Source: VAZQ01 sp963840535 (lineage in GTDB: Bacteria > Pseudomonadota > Alphaproteobacteria > Rhizobiales > Xanthobacteraceae). Taken from it: a DNA stretch of 64,000 nucleotides. Positions 29,501 through 36,539 of the stretch are shown piece after piece. The stretch lies in contig CAWIZJ010000021.1 in the NCBI GenBank assembly GCA_963840535.1, positions 5,898-69,897 on the forward strand, written 5' to 3'. The translations under genes were made by a program, and so were the position numbers. A model generated the notes under the pieces. That model saw nothing but the letters and a program-made list of their open reading frames with translations, did not search any database and was not told where the DNA came from. Every line of letters begins with the position of its first letter. The first letter of the stretch is position 1.

Positions 29501-30119
29501 CGACGAGCTTGACCAGCGACTCGGTCGCGATCGCCAGCATCAGCCCGTCCTGGTGCTCGGTCGCATCGATGTGGCGGGTGCCGAACAGCACCGCGAAGAT
29601 CGCCATCGACGCCGCAACGTAGAGGGCGATGTCGCCCAGCACCGGCTGCATGGCGCCGCTGGCGGGCCCGATATGCACCAGGATGGTGGTGAGCGAGGTC
29701 GACACCGCCTTGAGCTGGAGCGCGATGTACGGAATGGTGCCGATGATGGCGATGAGCGCCACGGTGGCGGCGACGGTCTGCGCCTTGCCGTAGCGCGCGG
29801 CGATGAAATCGGCGATCGAGGTGATGTTCTGCGCCTTGGCGAGCCGCACGATGCGCGTGATCAGCGGGGCGCACAGGCCGATCACCAGGATGGGGCCGAG
29901 GTAGATGGTCAGGAAATCGAAGCCGGTGCGCGAGGCGAGGCCGACCGATCCGAAGAATGTCCAGGAGGTGCAGTAGATGGCGAGCGAGAGCGGATAGATG
30001 AACTGCCGCCAGCGCCCGCCGGGGCCGAACCGCCGGGTCTGGTCGCCGTAGCTCGCGATCACGAACAGGAGGCCGATATAGCCGAGCGCAAAGGCGATGA
30101 CGACCCAGCCCTGCAGCAT
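26598..30119 (-). CDS. Sodium/solute symporter-like hybrid sensor histidine kinase
   Basis: 1173 residues, frame intact. Residues 1 to about 500 are an SLC5/PutP-like membrane domain of some 12-13 helices (SWTFFGSVGLASRTGFDF, ITSIADFIAARYGKA). A PAS-like domain (DNANAAIHYNREILQTALDHV), a coiled coil and HisKA follow (FLAAASHDILQPLNAARLY, phospho-acceptor His), then HATPase (NLVSNAIKYTPGG, DTGLGIP, GLGLGLSIV) and a C-terminal receiver with Asp in LLVDYHLDEGNG. Architecture matches the CbrA/NahK group, sensing nutrient state through a transporter-like domain. No regulator gene is adjacent. Confidence 0.92.
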   Translation of the reverse strand: MLQGWVVIAFALGYIGLLFVIASYGDQTRRFGPGGRWRQFIYPLSLAIYCTSWTFFGSVGLASRTGFDFLTIYLGPILVIGLCAPLITRIVRLAKAQNITSIADFIAARYGKAQTVAATVALIAIIGTIPYIALQLKAVSTSLTTILVHIGPASGAMQPVLGDIALYVAASMAIFAVLFGTRHIDATEHQDGLMLAIATESLVKLVAFVAVGVFVTFWMFDGPLSLFAQALARPDTAAVVTREPVFATLAAMTLLSIFAIVLLPRQFHVTVVENNNEDEIRRAAWLFPLYLVLINLFVVPIALAGLLTFNAGQVDSDMFVLALPLAAQSELLTIVAFIGGLSAATAMVIVESVALAIMVSNDILMPLVLQRREALINRRENIGGLLLIVRRLAICVILFLAYVYYRLAGDAQLASIGLLSFAAVAQLAPAFLGGLIWRRATARGAMAGMTVGILIWAYTLLLPSLADAGIVGHGLLAHGPWGIAALRPQALFWFDLPPLAHGVMWSLALNVLAYVAFSFGRAPASIERLQADLFVPSDLTPIPPGFRLRRSSVTVEELTTTVARYLGEERTRSSFDSYALSRGLGIDAKAEADFQLMRYAEHLLASAIGAASSRLVLSLLLRKRTVSTQAALKLLDDANAAIHYNREILQTALDHVRQGIAVFDKDLHLICWNRQFGEILALPPQLTRVGTALDQILRLNAERNTSDRDAVDALIRERRGRYAESSEPFLERLAGRDLVMEVRANPMPDGGIVTTFTDITPSVKAAEELERANESLERRVQERTEELTRLNTELGRAKAEAEQANISKTRFLAAASHDILQPLNAARLYVTSLVERQGGGSDAQLVGNIDASLDAVEEILGALLDISRLDTGAMKPEIVGFRIDELLRQLEVEFAPLAQEKGLRLAFAPCSLAVRSDRRLLRRLLQNLVSNAIKYTPGGRVLVGCRRIGGCLRIDVHDTGLGIPSSKKRAIFQEFHRLDQGAKVARGLGLGLSIVERIARVLDHRVAVASAVGQGSRFSVEVPLAAALPANIQQRAAREVDRVQLSGVAVLCIDNDLAILDGMETLLGGWGCRVFKATDLAAAIAAIDAAKVSPDGLLVDYHLDEGNGIDAIAALRRRFGADLTAILITADRSPHVREEARANGIAVLNKPLKPAALRALLTQWRVRRAVAAE

Positions 30120-30243
30120 GACCGTTCTCGCGCCTCCCCGGGCATCCGGCCCGGACGACTGCAGTCTATCCTACCGGACCAGCGGCGAGAACCGCGCGCG
30201 GGCGGCGGGCATCGGTCGTGCCGAGCCGTCGCCCCCACCCCAA

Positions 30244-30269
30244 CCCTCCCCCGCAAGCGCGGGGGAGGG
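30244..30269. repeat. Dispersed GC palindrome
   Basis: Arms CCCTCCCCCGC and GCGGGGGAGGG with loop AAGC, in the 333-base gap between hemA and the sensor kinase. The same core (CCTCCCCCGC...GCGGGGGAGG) recurs, degenerate, at 30407-30440. These resemble the short palindromes scattered between genes in Rhizobiales. Nothing else was seen in the gap. Confidence 0.7.
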
Positions 30270-30406
30270 GGCCCGGCCGCGGCTGCTGCACCGCCGATTG
30301 CATCGCCGCGCAGACGACGACGCGGCGCGGATGACGAGGCGATGGAGATGACAAGGCGATGCCGATCATGCGGCGGTGGCGTTTGCGACGAGCGGTGAAG
30401 CTGCTT

Positions 30407-30440
30407 CCCTCCCTCGCCCCGCTCGCGGGGGAGGGCAGGG
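30407..30440. repeat. Dispersed GC palindrome, downstream of hemA
   Basis: CCCTCGCCCCGC and GCGGGGGAGGG arms around a TC centre, 13 bases beyond the hemA stop. Could act as the hemA transcript end. Related palindromes occur at 30244, 38003-38023 and 52965. Confidence 0.6.
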
Positions 30441-30452
30441 TGGGGGGCGGCG

Positions 30453-31682
30453 CTACTCCGCAGCCAGCGCGCGCGCCCGCAGCGGCAGGCCGAGCCGTTC
30501 CCAGACGTCGAGCAGCGCCTCGGCGAGAGCGTCGATCAGGGCATCCTCGTGATAGGGCGTGGGCGTGATGCGCAGCCGCTCGGTCCCTCTCGGCACGGTC
30601 GGATAGTTGATCGGCTGGATGTAGATGCCGTGCTCGGCGAGCAGCAGGTCGGATGCCTGCTTGCATTTCTCCGGCTCGCCCACGAACACCGGCACGATGT
30701 GGGTGTCGCTGCGCATCACCGGCAGGCCGGCGGCGTCGAGCACGGCCTTGACGCGCGCGGCGCGGTCCTGGTGACGATCGCGCTCGAAGCTCGAGCTCTT
30801 CAGGTGCCGGATCGCGGCGGTCGCGGCGGCGCAGATCGCAGGCGGCAGCGCAGTGGTGAAGATGAAGCCGGGAGCGTAGCTGCGCACGGCATCGACCAGC
30901 GACGCGCTCGCCGCGATGTAGCCGCCCAGGCACCCGAACGCCTTGGCCAGCGTGCCTTCGATCACGTCGACGCGGGCGGCGGCACCCTGCAGCTCGGCCT
31001 GGCCGCCGCCGCGCGGCCCGTACATTCCGACCGCATGCACCTCGTCGGCATAGGTCATGGCGCCGTAGCGGCGGGCGAGATCACAGATGCGGCGGATCGG
31101 CGCCACGTCGCCGTCCATGGAGTAGAGCGTCTCGAACACGATGAGCTTGGGCCGGTCCGCGCGCGCCGCCTGCAGCAATTCCTCGAGATGCGCCATGTCG
31201 TTGTGGCGGAAGATCTGCTTCTCGCAGCGCGACTGCCGCACCCCTTCGATCATGGAATTGTGGTTCCACGCGTCCGACAGGACGAGACAGTCCGGCAGCA
31301 GCTTGGCGATGGTGGAGATCCCGGTCTCGTTCGAGACATAACCCGAGGTGAAGACGAGCGCCGACTCCTTGCGATGGAGATCGGCGAGCTCGTGCTCGAG
31401 CTCGACCAGCGGGTGGTTGGTGCCGGCGATGTTGCGGGTGCCGCCGGCGCCGGTGCCCATGCGGGCGGCGGTCTCGACCATGGCACCGATCACCTTGGGA
31501 TGCTGGCCCATTCCGAGATAGTCGTTGGAGCACCATACGATGACGTCGCGCGGCCCGTGCGGGGAGTGCCAGACCGCGTGCGGGAAGCGGCCGGCGAGAC
31601 GCTCGAGATCGGCGAAGACCCGGTAGCGGCGCTCCTCCCGCAGGCGGGCGAGGGCAGCGGTGAAGTAGGCGTCGTAGTTCAT
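30453..31682 (-). CDS. hemA: 5-aminolevulinate synthase
   Basis: PLP enzyme joining glycine and succinyl-CoA, the first step of haem synthesis in alphaproteobacteria, supplying the oxidase encoded upstream in the window. 409 residues from ATG 31682 (MNYDAYFTAALARLREE); WCSNDYLGMGQHPKV, the cofactor motif DEVHAVGMYGPRG, and the Schiff-base Lys in EGTLAKAFGCLGGYI are all present. The frame stays open upstream but ATG 31682 matches the family start. Confidence 0.96.
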   Translation of the reverse strand: MNYDAYFTAALARLREERRYRVFADLERLAGRFPHAVWHSPHGPRDVIVWCSNDYLGMGQHPKVIGAMVETAARMGTGAGGTRNIAGTNHPLVELEHELADLHRKESALVFTSGYVSNETGISTIAKLLPDCLVLSDAWNHNSMIEGVRQSRCEKQIFRHNDMAHLEELLQAARADRPKLIVFETLYSMDGDVAPIRRICDLARRYGAMTYADEVHAVGMYGPRGGGQAELQGAAARVDVIEGTLAKAFGCLGGYIAASASLVDAVRSYAPGFIFTTALPPAICAAATAAIRHLKSSSFERDRHQDRAARVKAVLDAAGLPVMRSDTHIVPVFVGEPEKCKQASDLLLAEHGIYIQPINYPTVPRGTERLRITPTPYHEDALIDALAEALLDVWERLGLPLRARALAAE

Positions 31683-31913
31683 GAATTCGCTCTTCGGCCG
31701 GCGCACGCAGGACCGCTTTCGGCGGTCCCGGCCCATTCTTTAGAGGCGTTCCAGGGCGGTTGTCGAGAGGGCATAATGGCCGTTCTCGGGTGGCCGCGGA
31801 TTGCGCAGGATCAAGGGAGCGAGAGGTGAAATCCGGACGGGGCATGGGGGCCCCCGGATCCGGGCATCCAGTCATCACCGCACGTGCCCTGCTTCAGCGG
31901 CGGTGGGAAAACG
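31683..31913. other. hemA upstream region
   Basis: 231 bases between the hemA start and the first CTAG palindrome. Should carry the hemA promoter on the minus strand. I could not identify a convincing promoter or FNR/FixK-type TTGAT-N4-ATCAA site. Confidence 0.35.
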
Positions 31914-31991
31914 CTAGTGCGGTGTCTTTGACGTTCCGATCAGTCTCGCGGCAGTTCCGTCATCGGAACGTCAAAGACAAAACCGCACTAG
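31914..31991. repeat. Long palindromic element 1 with CTAG ends
   Basis: 78 bases beginning CTAGTGCGGT and ending ACCGCACTAG. The arms share the core GTCTTTGACGTTCCGAT and its complement around a 21-base loop; the right arm has three extra As. No coding capacity. The form is that of a miniature inverted-repeat or hairpin-type element. A second, similarly built element follows 13 bases later. Confidence 0.8.
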
Positions 31992-32004
31992 CACCATAGA
32001 CTTG

Positions 32005-32080
32005 CTAGTGTCCCTTTGCTTCCGACGTTCGCACTCGAGCGTGCTGCAATGTGAAGCGAACGTCGGAAGCGGGACACTAG
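32005..32080. repeat. Long palindromic element 2 with CTAG ends
   Basis: 76 bases from CTAGTGTCCC to GGGACACTAG, with inner arms GCTTCCGACGTTCGC and GCGAACGTCGGAAGC; the left arm has three extra Ts. Same design as element 1 and sharing GACGTTC in the core, but a different sequence. Its right end supplies the TAG stop of the neighbouring fic gene. Confidence 0.8.
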
Positions 32081-33243
32081 CCGGGCAAGGAACGCTGCGC
32101 CCTGCCGGGGCGCCGCTTGACGATGTCATAGGGATTCCGCGCGCGAGTTGCATCCATGCAGCGGTCTCTGATTTTATTCAACGGATCAGCCGCGAGATAG
32201 TAACGCCCTCGCTTCTCCCCAACCGGCACGAGTAGTCCCAGGTCGCACAGCCGCTTCAGGTCTCGACTGGCTACCACATCCGAGATGTTGTTTTCCTGGC
32301 GATATCGACCATTTCTCACCTTGTAGTTGAACGCCGCGTCCATCATTGCGAGCTCAACGCGCTCAGGCAGCGCATATGCCTTTCGCAATTTCTCCATTTC
32401 CAACCACATGCGTCCGATCACAGCATTGCGCTTCATCAGCGTGGCTGCTTGCTGATAATGAGCAATCAGACAGAAGCGAACCCAGGGCAGCGTATCACGC
32501 TCCGGATGCCAACTCCCTTTTCCAACCTCGCCCAGAATCGCGTAGTAAGGATCGGTATTGCGGCCAAGCCATTCCTCGATGCTGCAAAAAACGGGGCTGA
32601 CCACATCATTGCGTGTCAGCACCAAGGTTTGAAGGGCGCGCGCCATTCGACCGTTGCCATCCCTGAACGGATGGATCATCGCCAGGTTCAAGTGCGCCAT
32701 CGCCGCAAGGACGGTGGATGACTCCATCTTGTTTGCGGTGTTGATCTGCGCGACGAGCTCGTCGATCAAATCCGGTATTGCGGCCGATTCCGGCCCTTCA
32801 TGGACGATCCGATGTGTGGATTCTTGCACGACGCGGATCGGACCAGATCGCCACTGGCCAGGTAATTTGGTCAAGTCGTAGTTGAGCATCATGAAATGCA
32901 AGCTACGGATGAGCTGCGCGTTTATTTGTGCGTGCGGATCGTCGTGCAGCCGCAGCACATAGGTCATGGCGGTGCGGTAGCAGGTGAGGGCTTTTTGGGC
33001 CTCCTCCTCCAACGTCTCCGGTTTTTCTTCATCCACGATGGCCACGGCCTCGGCGAGGTCAGCATTGATGCCCTCGATGCTATTCGACCCCTGCAACGCA
33101 CGCGCAAACGTGTTGCGCCGTAAAAAGCCAGTCCAGCGAACCGGGTTCACATTGACCTGGTGCCGCAAGTCCCGCCGTAACTGTTCAATCATTTCGAGCA
33201 CTTCGCGGTCGGCCGTGGCGAGCTCGGGGTATTGGAAGATCAC
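32077..33243 (-). CDS. Fic family protein (class II inhibitory motif)
   Basis: Protein with the Fic active-site motif HPFRDGNGRMAR (near residue 195) that normally transfers AMP to target proteins, and an N-terminal inhibitory helix SNSIEGIN, which blocks the ATP site until displaced. A C-terminal winged-helix-like part (NNISDVVASRDLKRLCDLGLL) could bind DNA. Start is taken as GTG 33243, with AGGA upstream, because the frame's earlier codons lie inside the promoter palindrome at 33282-33315. Stop TAG lies inside palindromic element 2. Frame intact. Confidence 0.85.
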   Translation of the reverse strand: MIFQYPELATADREVLEMIEQLRRDLRHQVNVNPVRWTGFLRRNTFARALQGSNSIEGINADLAEAVAIVDEEKPETLEEEAQKALTCYRTAMTYVLRLHDDPHAQINAQLIRSLHFMMLNYDLTKLPGQWRSGPIRVVQESTHRIVHEGPESAAIPDLIDELVAQINTANKMESSTVLAAMAHLNLAMIHPFRDGNGRMARALQTLVLTRNDVVSPVFCSIEEWLGRNTDPYYAILGEVGKGSWHPERDTLPWVRFCLIAHYQQAATLMKRNAVIGRMWLEMEKLRKAYALPERVELAMMDAAFNYKVRNGRYRQENNISDVVASRDLKRLCDLGLLVPVGEKRGRYYLAADPLNKIRDRCMDATRARNPYDIVKRRPGRAQRSLPG

Positions 33244-33281
33244 CGGTTGTACATCCTGATTTATTCCGTCTATACGACGAT

Positions 33282-33315
33282 ATATAATTGACTTTCGGAC
33301 GAAAGTCAATTATAT
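33282..33315. promoter_or_regulatory. Symmetric palindromic divergent promoter/operator
   Basis: Perfect 16-base arms (ATATAATTGACTTTCG and its complement) around GA. The palindrome contains a near-consensus sigma-70 promoter on each strand: rightward TTGACT 33288-33293, 17-base spacer, TATATT 33311-33316; leftward the complement of 33304-33309 (TTGACT), 17-base spacer, TATATA at 33281-33286. The two promoters overlap completely, facing fic on the left and the dehydratase on the right, so a dimeric regulator bound to the dyad would block both. Confidence 0.75.
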
Positions 33316-33385
33316 TTCCAACGATAGGATGCGGGCCGCGAGGCCGTGGATCGGGTATTCCGAAGAACTCGGCAGGAATCGATCG

Positions 33386-35098
33386 ATGTCAGAACCCACG
33401 CTCGGCCTGGAGCACGGGCTCACCAACTACGGCGACCGCGATTTCTCGCTCTATCTGCGCCGCTCGTTCGCGCAGTCCATGGGCTACTCGCGCGCGCTGC
33501 TGGAGCGGCCCGTGGTCGGCATCGCCTACACGCCGTCGGGCTTCAACAATTGCCACCGGCATTTTCCCGAGCTGCTGGAGGCGGTGAAGCGCGGCGTGCT
33601 CACGGCCGGCGCGCTGCCGATCGAGTTCCCCACCATCTCGCTCGGCGAGGTTTTCCTCAGCCCCACCAGCCTGCGCTACCGCAACCTGATGTCGATCGAC
33701 ACCGAGGAGATGATCCGCGCGCAACCCATGGACGCGGTCGTGCTCATGGGCGGCTGCGACAAGACCGTGCCGGCGCAGCTCATGGGCGCGGTCTCCGCCG
33801 GCCGGCCCGCGATCATGCTGGTGGCGGGCCCGATGCTGACCGGGCGGCATCGCGGCGAGCGGCTCGGCGCCTGCACCGACTGCCGGCGCTTCTGGGCGCG
33901 CTACCGCGCCGGCGACGTCGACGCTGCCGAGATCGCGCAGGTCGAGGGCCAGCTGGCGGTGACCGCGGGCACCTGCGCGGTCATGGGCACCGCCTCCACC
34001 ATGGCCTGCCTCGCGGAGGCGCTCGGTCTCGTCCTGCCGGGGACCGCGGCGATCCCGGCGGTGCATGCGGATCGGCTGCGGGCGGCGGAAGCGACCGGCA
34101 TGGCGGCGGTGCGCCTCGTCGGCTCGCGCCGCACGCCGGAGCGGATCGTCGACGCCAGGTCGGTGGAGAATGCGCTGCGCGTGCTGCTCGCGCTCGGCGG
34201 CTCGACCAATGCCGTGATCCACCTCACCGCGATCGCCGGCCGCGCCGGCGTGAAGGTTTCCCTCGGGCAGCTCAACCGGCTGTCCGACACCACCCCGGTG
34301 CTGGTCAATCTCAAGCCGGTGGGGAACGGCTACATGGAGGACTTCTTCGCCTGCGGCGGCATGGGCGCGCTGCTGCGCGAGCTGGCGCCGCTGCTGCATC
34401 TGGATTGCCCGACGGTGACCGGCGAGACCCTGGGCGAGCGGCTGGCATCCGATGCCGCGTTCCATGTCGACCGCACCATCATCGCCGCGCGCGAGGAGCC
34501 GTTCGAGCCGCATGGCGGCCTCGTCGCCCTGTTCGGCAACCTCGCTCCGGAAGGCGCGATCCTCAAGCGCTCGGCGGCCGACGCGCGGCTGTTCGAGCAC
34601 GAGGGCCGCGCGGTGGTGTTCACCTCGCTCGCCGATCTCGCCGCGCGCATCGACGATCCCGCGCTCGACGTCGCGCCGCACGACGTGCTGGTGCTGCAGA
34701 ACGCGGGTCCGCACGCGCCGGAATGCATGCCGGAGGCCGGCTACCTGCCGATCCCGCGCAAGCTCGCCAGGAGCGGTGTCAAGGACATGATCCGCATCTC
34801 CGACGCCCGCATGAGCGGCACGGCATTCGGTACCATCGTGCTGCATGTAACGCCGGACGCCGCATCCGGCGGCCCGCTCGCCCTGGTACGCAGCGGCGAC
34901 CGCATCCGCCTTTCGGTCGAGAACCGCCGCATCGATCTCCTGGTCGAGGACGCCGAGCTGCGCCGGCGCGCCGGTGCCGGCACGCCGGCGCGCGAGGTTC
35001 CCGCGCGCGGCTATGGCAGGCTCTATGCGCAGGAGATCCTCGGCGCCGATGCCGGCTGCGACTTCGCCTTCCTGCGACCCCCCGCGGTCGGAGGGTGA
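33386..35098 (+). CDS. IlvD/Edd family dehydratase (sugar-acid or dihydroxy-acid dehydratase)
   Basis: Iron-sulfur dehydratase of about 570 residues. Cluster-binding cysteines are visible in GFNNCHRHFPE, LMGGCDKTVPAQ and VTAGTCAVMGTASTM; SDARMSGTAFGTI is the C-terminal family motif. Either branched-chain amino-acid synthesis (IlvD) or dehydration of a sugar acid is possible; the presence of GACTDCRRFWARYRAG and the accessory setting favour the sugar-acid branch, but this is inference. ATG 33386 is the likely start; the frame is open to 33329. Confidence 0.85.
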   Translation: MSEPTLGLEHGLTNYGDRDFSLYLRRSFAQSMGYSRALLERPVVGIAYTPSGFNNCHRHFPELLEAVKRGVLTAGALPIEFPTISLGEVFLSPTSLRYRNLMSIDTEEMIRAQPMDAVVLMGGCDKTVPAQLMGAVSAGRPAIMLVAGPMLTGRHRGERLGACTDCRRFWARYRAGDVDAAEIAQVEGQLAVTAGTCAVMGTASTMACLAEALGLVLPGTAAIPAVHADRLRAAEATGMAAVRLVGSRRTPERIVDARSVENALRVLLALGGSTNAVIHLTAIAGRAGVKVSLGQLNRLSDTTPVLVNLKPVGNGYMEDFFACGGMGALLRELAPLLHLDCPTVTGETLGERLASDAAFHVDRTIIAAREEPFEPHGGLVALFGNLAPEGAILKRSAADARLFEHEGRAVVFTSLADLAARIDDPALDVAPHDVLVLQNAGPHAPECMPEAGYLPIPRKLARSGVKDMIRISDARMSGTAFGTIVLHVTPDAASGGPLALVRSGDRIRLSVENRRIDLLVEDAELRRRAGAGTPAREVPARGYGRLYAQEILGADAGCDFAFLRPPAVGG

Positions 35099-35223
35099 CC
35101 GGCGGGCCCGCGACGCTTCGCGCCCGATCGTGGCTCTGTACCGGTGCCGCCCCATCGCGTAAGTAGCGGCGCTGACGCGAGCCGGGTTCACCCGGCTTTC
35201 GTTCATTCGAGGGGAGCAGTGCG

Positions 35224-35955
35224 ATGGCCGTCGAGAGCATCTTCTATTCGGTATCCGGCATCAGTTGTCGCGGGGCGCTGATCTGGGACGAGACCCTCAA
35301 GGCGCCGCGGCCGCTTCTGCTGATGGCTCCCAACTGGCGCGGCGTCATCAAGCCGGCGATCGAGACCGGCCAGATGCTGGCGGGCGAAGGCTACGTCGTT
35401 TTCGTCGCCGACATGTTCGGGGAGGGCAACGGCCCGGTCGGTACCGAGGACCCCATGGCATTCCTCAAGCCGTTCATGTCCGACGTCGCGGGAATGCGCC
35501 GCCGCATCGCCGCCGCACTCGACACCCTGACGCGGGAATCAGATCGGCGCGCGATCGGCGACGTCAACCGCCGCGCCGCCATGGGCTTCTGCTTCGGCGG
35601 CCTCAACGTGCTCGATCTCGCCCGCACCGGCGCCGATGTGCAGGCGGTGGTGTCGATGCATGGCACGCTCACCACCCCGCAGCCGGCCAAGGCCGGCGAC
35701 ATCAAGGCGGCGGTGCTGGCGGTGCACGGAGCCGCCGATCCGATCGCGCCGAAGGCGGAGCGCGATGCGTTCGAGCAGGAGATGACGGCCGCGGGTGCGC
35801 GCTGGGCGCTGCTGACGTTCGGCGATGTCGTCCACGGCTTCACCAACCCGGCCGCCGACGTGCCGGGCGTGGCCGAGTGGAACGAGCCGGCGACGCGGCA
35901 CGGCTATGCGCTCGCGCACGCCTTCATCGCCGACGCGTTTGGCGCAAAGCTGTGA
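35224..35955 (+). CDS. Dienelactone hydrolase family protein
   Basis: 243-residue alpha/beta hydrolase of the DLH type with nucleophilic cysteine in GFCFGGLN, Asp in HGAADPIAPK and His in VVHGFTNP, the Cys-His-Asp triad of the family. Start ATG 35224 follows GGGGAG. Sits 125 bases after the dehydratase. Known members open dienelactones in chloroaromatic breakdown, but most relatives have unknown substrates. Confidence 0.88.
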   Translation: MAVESIFYSVSGISCRGALIWDETLKAPRPLLLMAPNWRGVIKPAIETGQMLAGEGYVVFVADMFGEGNGPVGTEDPMAFLKPFMSDVAGMRRRIAAALDTLTRESDRRAIGDVNRRAAMGFCFGGLNVLDLARTGADVQAVVSMHGTLTTPQPAKAGDIKAAVLAVHGAADPIAPKAERDAFEQEMTAAGARWALLTFGDVVHGFTNPAADVPGVAEWNEPATRHGYALAHAFIADAFGAKL

Positions 35956-35977
35956 GAACCGGAAGCACGCGTCACCG

Positions 35978-36214
35978 CTATCGCTGTTGCCGCGCAGTGT
36001 ATTCGTCGACCAGTGCCCTGATCATCCGCTGATAGGGCACACGCTGCTTCGCGGCCTCGCGCTTGAAGAAATCGACGCTGCGGCGGCTGAGCGAGAGCGT
36101 CACTTTCACGTTTTCCTCGCGCGGCACAAGCTTATCCGGTGGCGGCAGGAAGTCTTCGATCACGCGCAGCCGGCCAATCTCGCCTTCGGTGTATCTAACG
36201 GTTCTGCTCTTCAT
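35978..36214 (-). CDS. brnA: BrnA-type antitoxin
   Basis: 78-residue protein ending in a ribbon-helix-helix domain (VKVTLSLSRRSVDFFKREAAKQRVPYQRMIRALVDEY in parts), the DNA-binding fold of BrnA. Overlaps the 3' end of brnT by 20 bases, the standard toxin-first brnTA layout. Expected to neutralise BrnT and repress the operon. Confidence 0.82.
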   Translation of the reverse strand: MKSRTVRYTEGEIGRLRVIEDFLPPPDKLVPREENVKVTLSLSRRSVDFFKREAAKQRVPYQRMIRALVDEYTARQQR

Positions 36215-36470
36215 AAATCTTGCGTCCTTTCCGCCAGTAGCCGGCTCCGAAAATGCGGATGCGCCCCGCGCGATAGGTGAAGCGTACCGTCATGACGCCC
36301 TCGCCGACCCGGCCGAAGCAGAAATAACGCCGCTCGCTCACGCCGTGGCTCAGGTCCCGTGCGAGCACGCGGCGCTGGTCGACGAAGGCTAGCTGCGCCA
36401 CCGCGAACGAAACTCCATGCTTCTCCTGGTTCACGCGATTCTTGCGCTCGTCCCATTCGAAGCTCGCCAT
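36195..36470 (-). CDS. brnT: BrnT-type ribonuclease toxin
   Basis: About 91 residues starting MASFEWDERKNRVNQEKHGVSF, the unmistakable N-terminus of BrnT, followed by RRYFCFGRVGEG and IRIFGAGYWRKGRKIYEEQNR, bearing the His/Arg and C-terminal Arg/Lys/Glu pattern of this RelE-like RNase. ATG 36470 is preferred over the upstream in-frame codon at 36512. Confidence 0.88.
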   Translation of the reverse strand: MASFEWDERKNRVNQEKHGVSFAVAQLAFVDQRRVLARDLSHGVSERRYFCFGRVGEGVMTVRFTYRAGRIRIFGAGYWRKGRKIYEEQNR

Positions 36471-36495
36471 GCGAAGCCGGCCCGCCCCCTCTCTG

Positions 36496-36513
36496 TATGG
36501 CAATACTGCCATA
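36496..36513. promoter_or_regulatory. Probable brnTA operator dyad
   Basis: TATGGCA-ATAC-TGCCATA, perfect 7-base arms, 26-43 bases upstream of the brnT start. A second dyad, ATGGCTT-TC-AAGCCAT, lies at 36521-36536. On the minus strand TTGAAA within the second dyad and CAGTAT within the first are 17 bases apart and could be the promoter. The arrangement suits autorepression by BrnA. Confidence 0.5.
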
Positions 36514-36523
36514 TCCCCATATG

Positions 36524-36539
36524 GCTTTCAAGCCATCGA
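36524..36539. repeat. Left target-site duplication of the ISNCY-type element
   Basis: GCTTTCAAGCCATCGA, repeated exactly at 37951-37966 on the other side of the element. Sixteen bases is a long duplication, of the kind reported for the IS1202 group within ISNCY. Confidence 0.75.

Noticed and set aside
28116..30398. A 760-codon plus-strand open frame opposite the symporter-like kinase
   Set aside because: Composition is that of an antisense shadow (Arg/His/Gln/Glu-rich, no domain); the minus strand carries a complete kinase.
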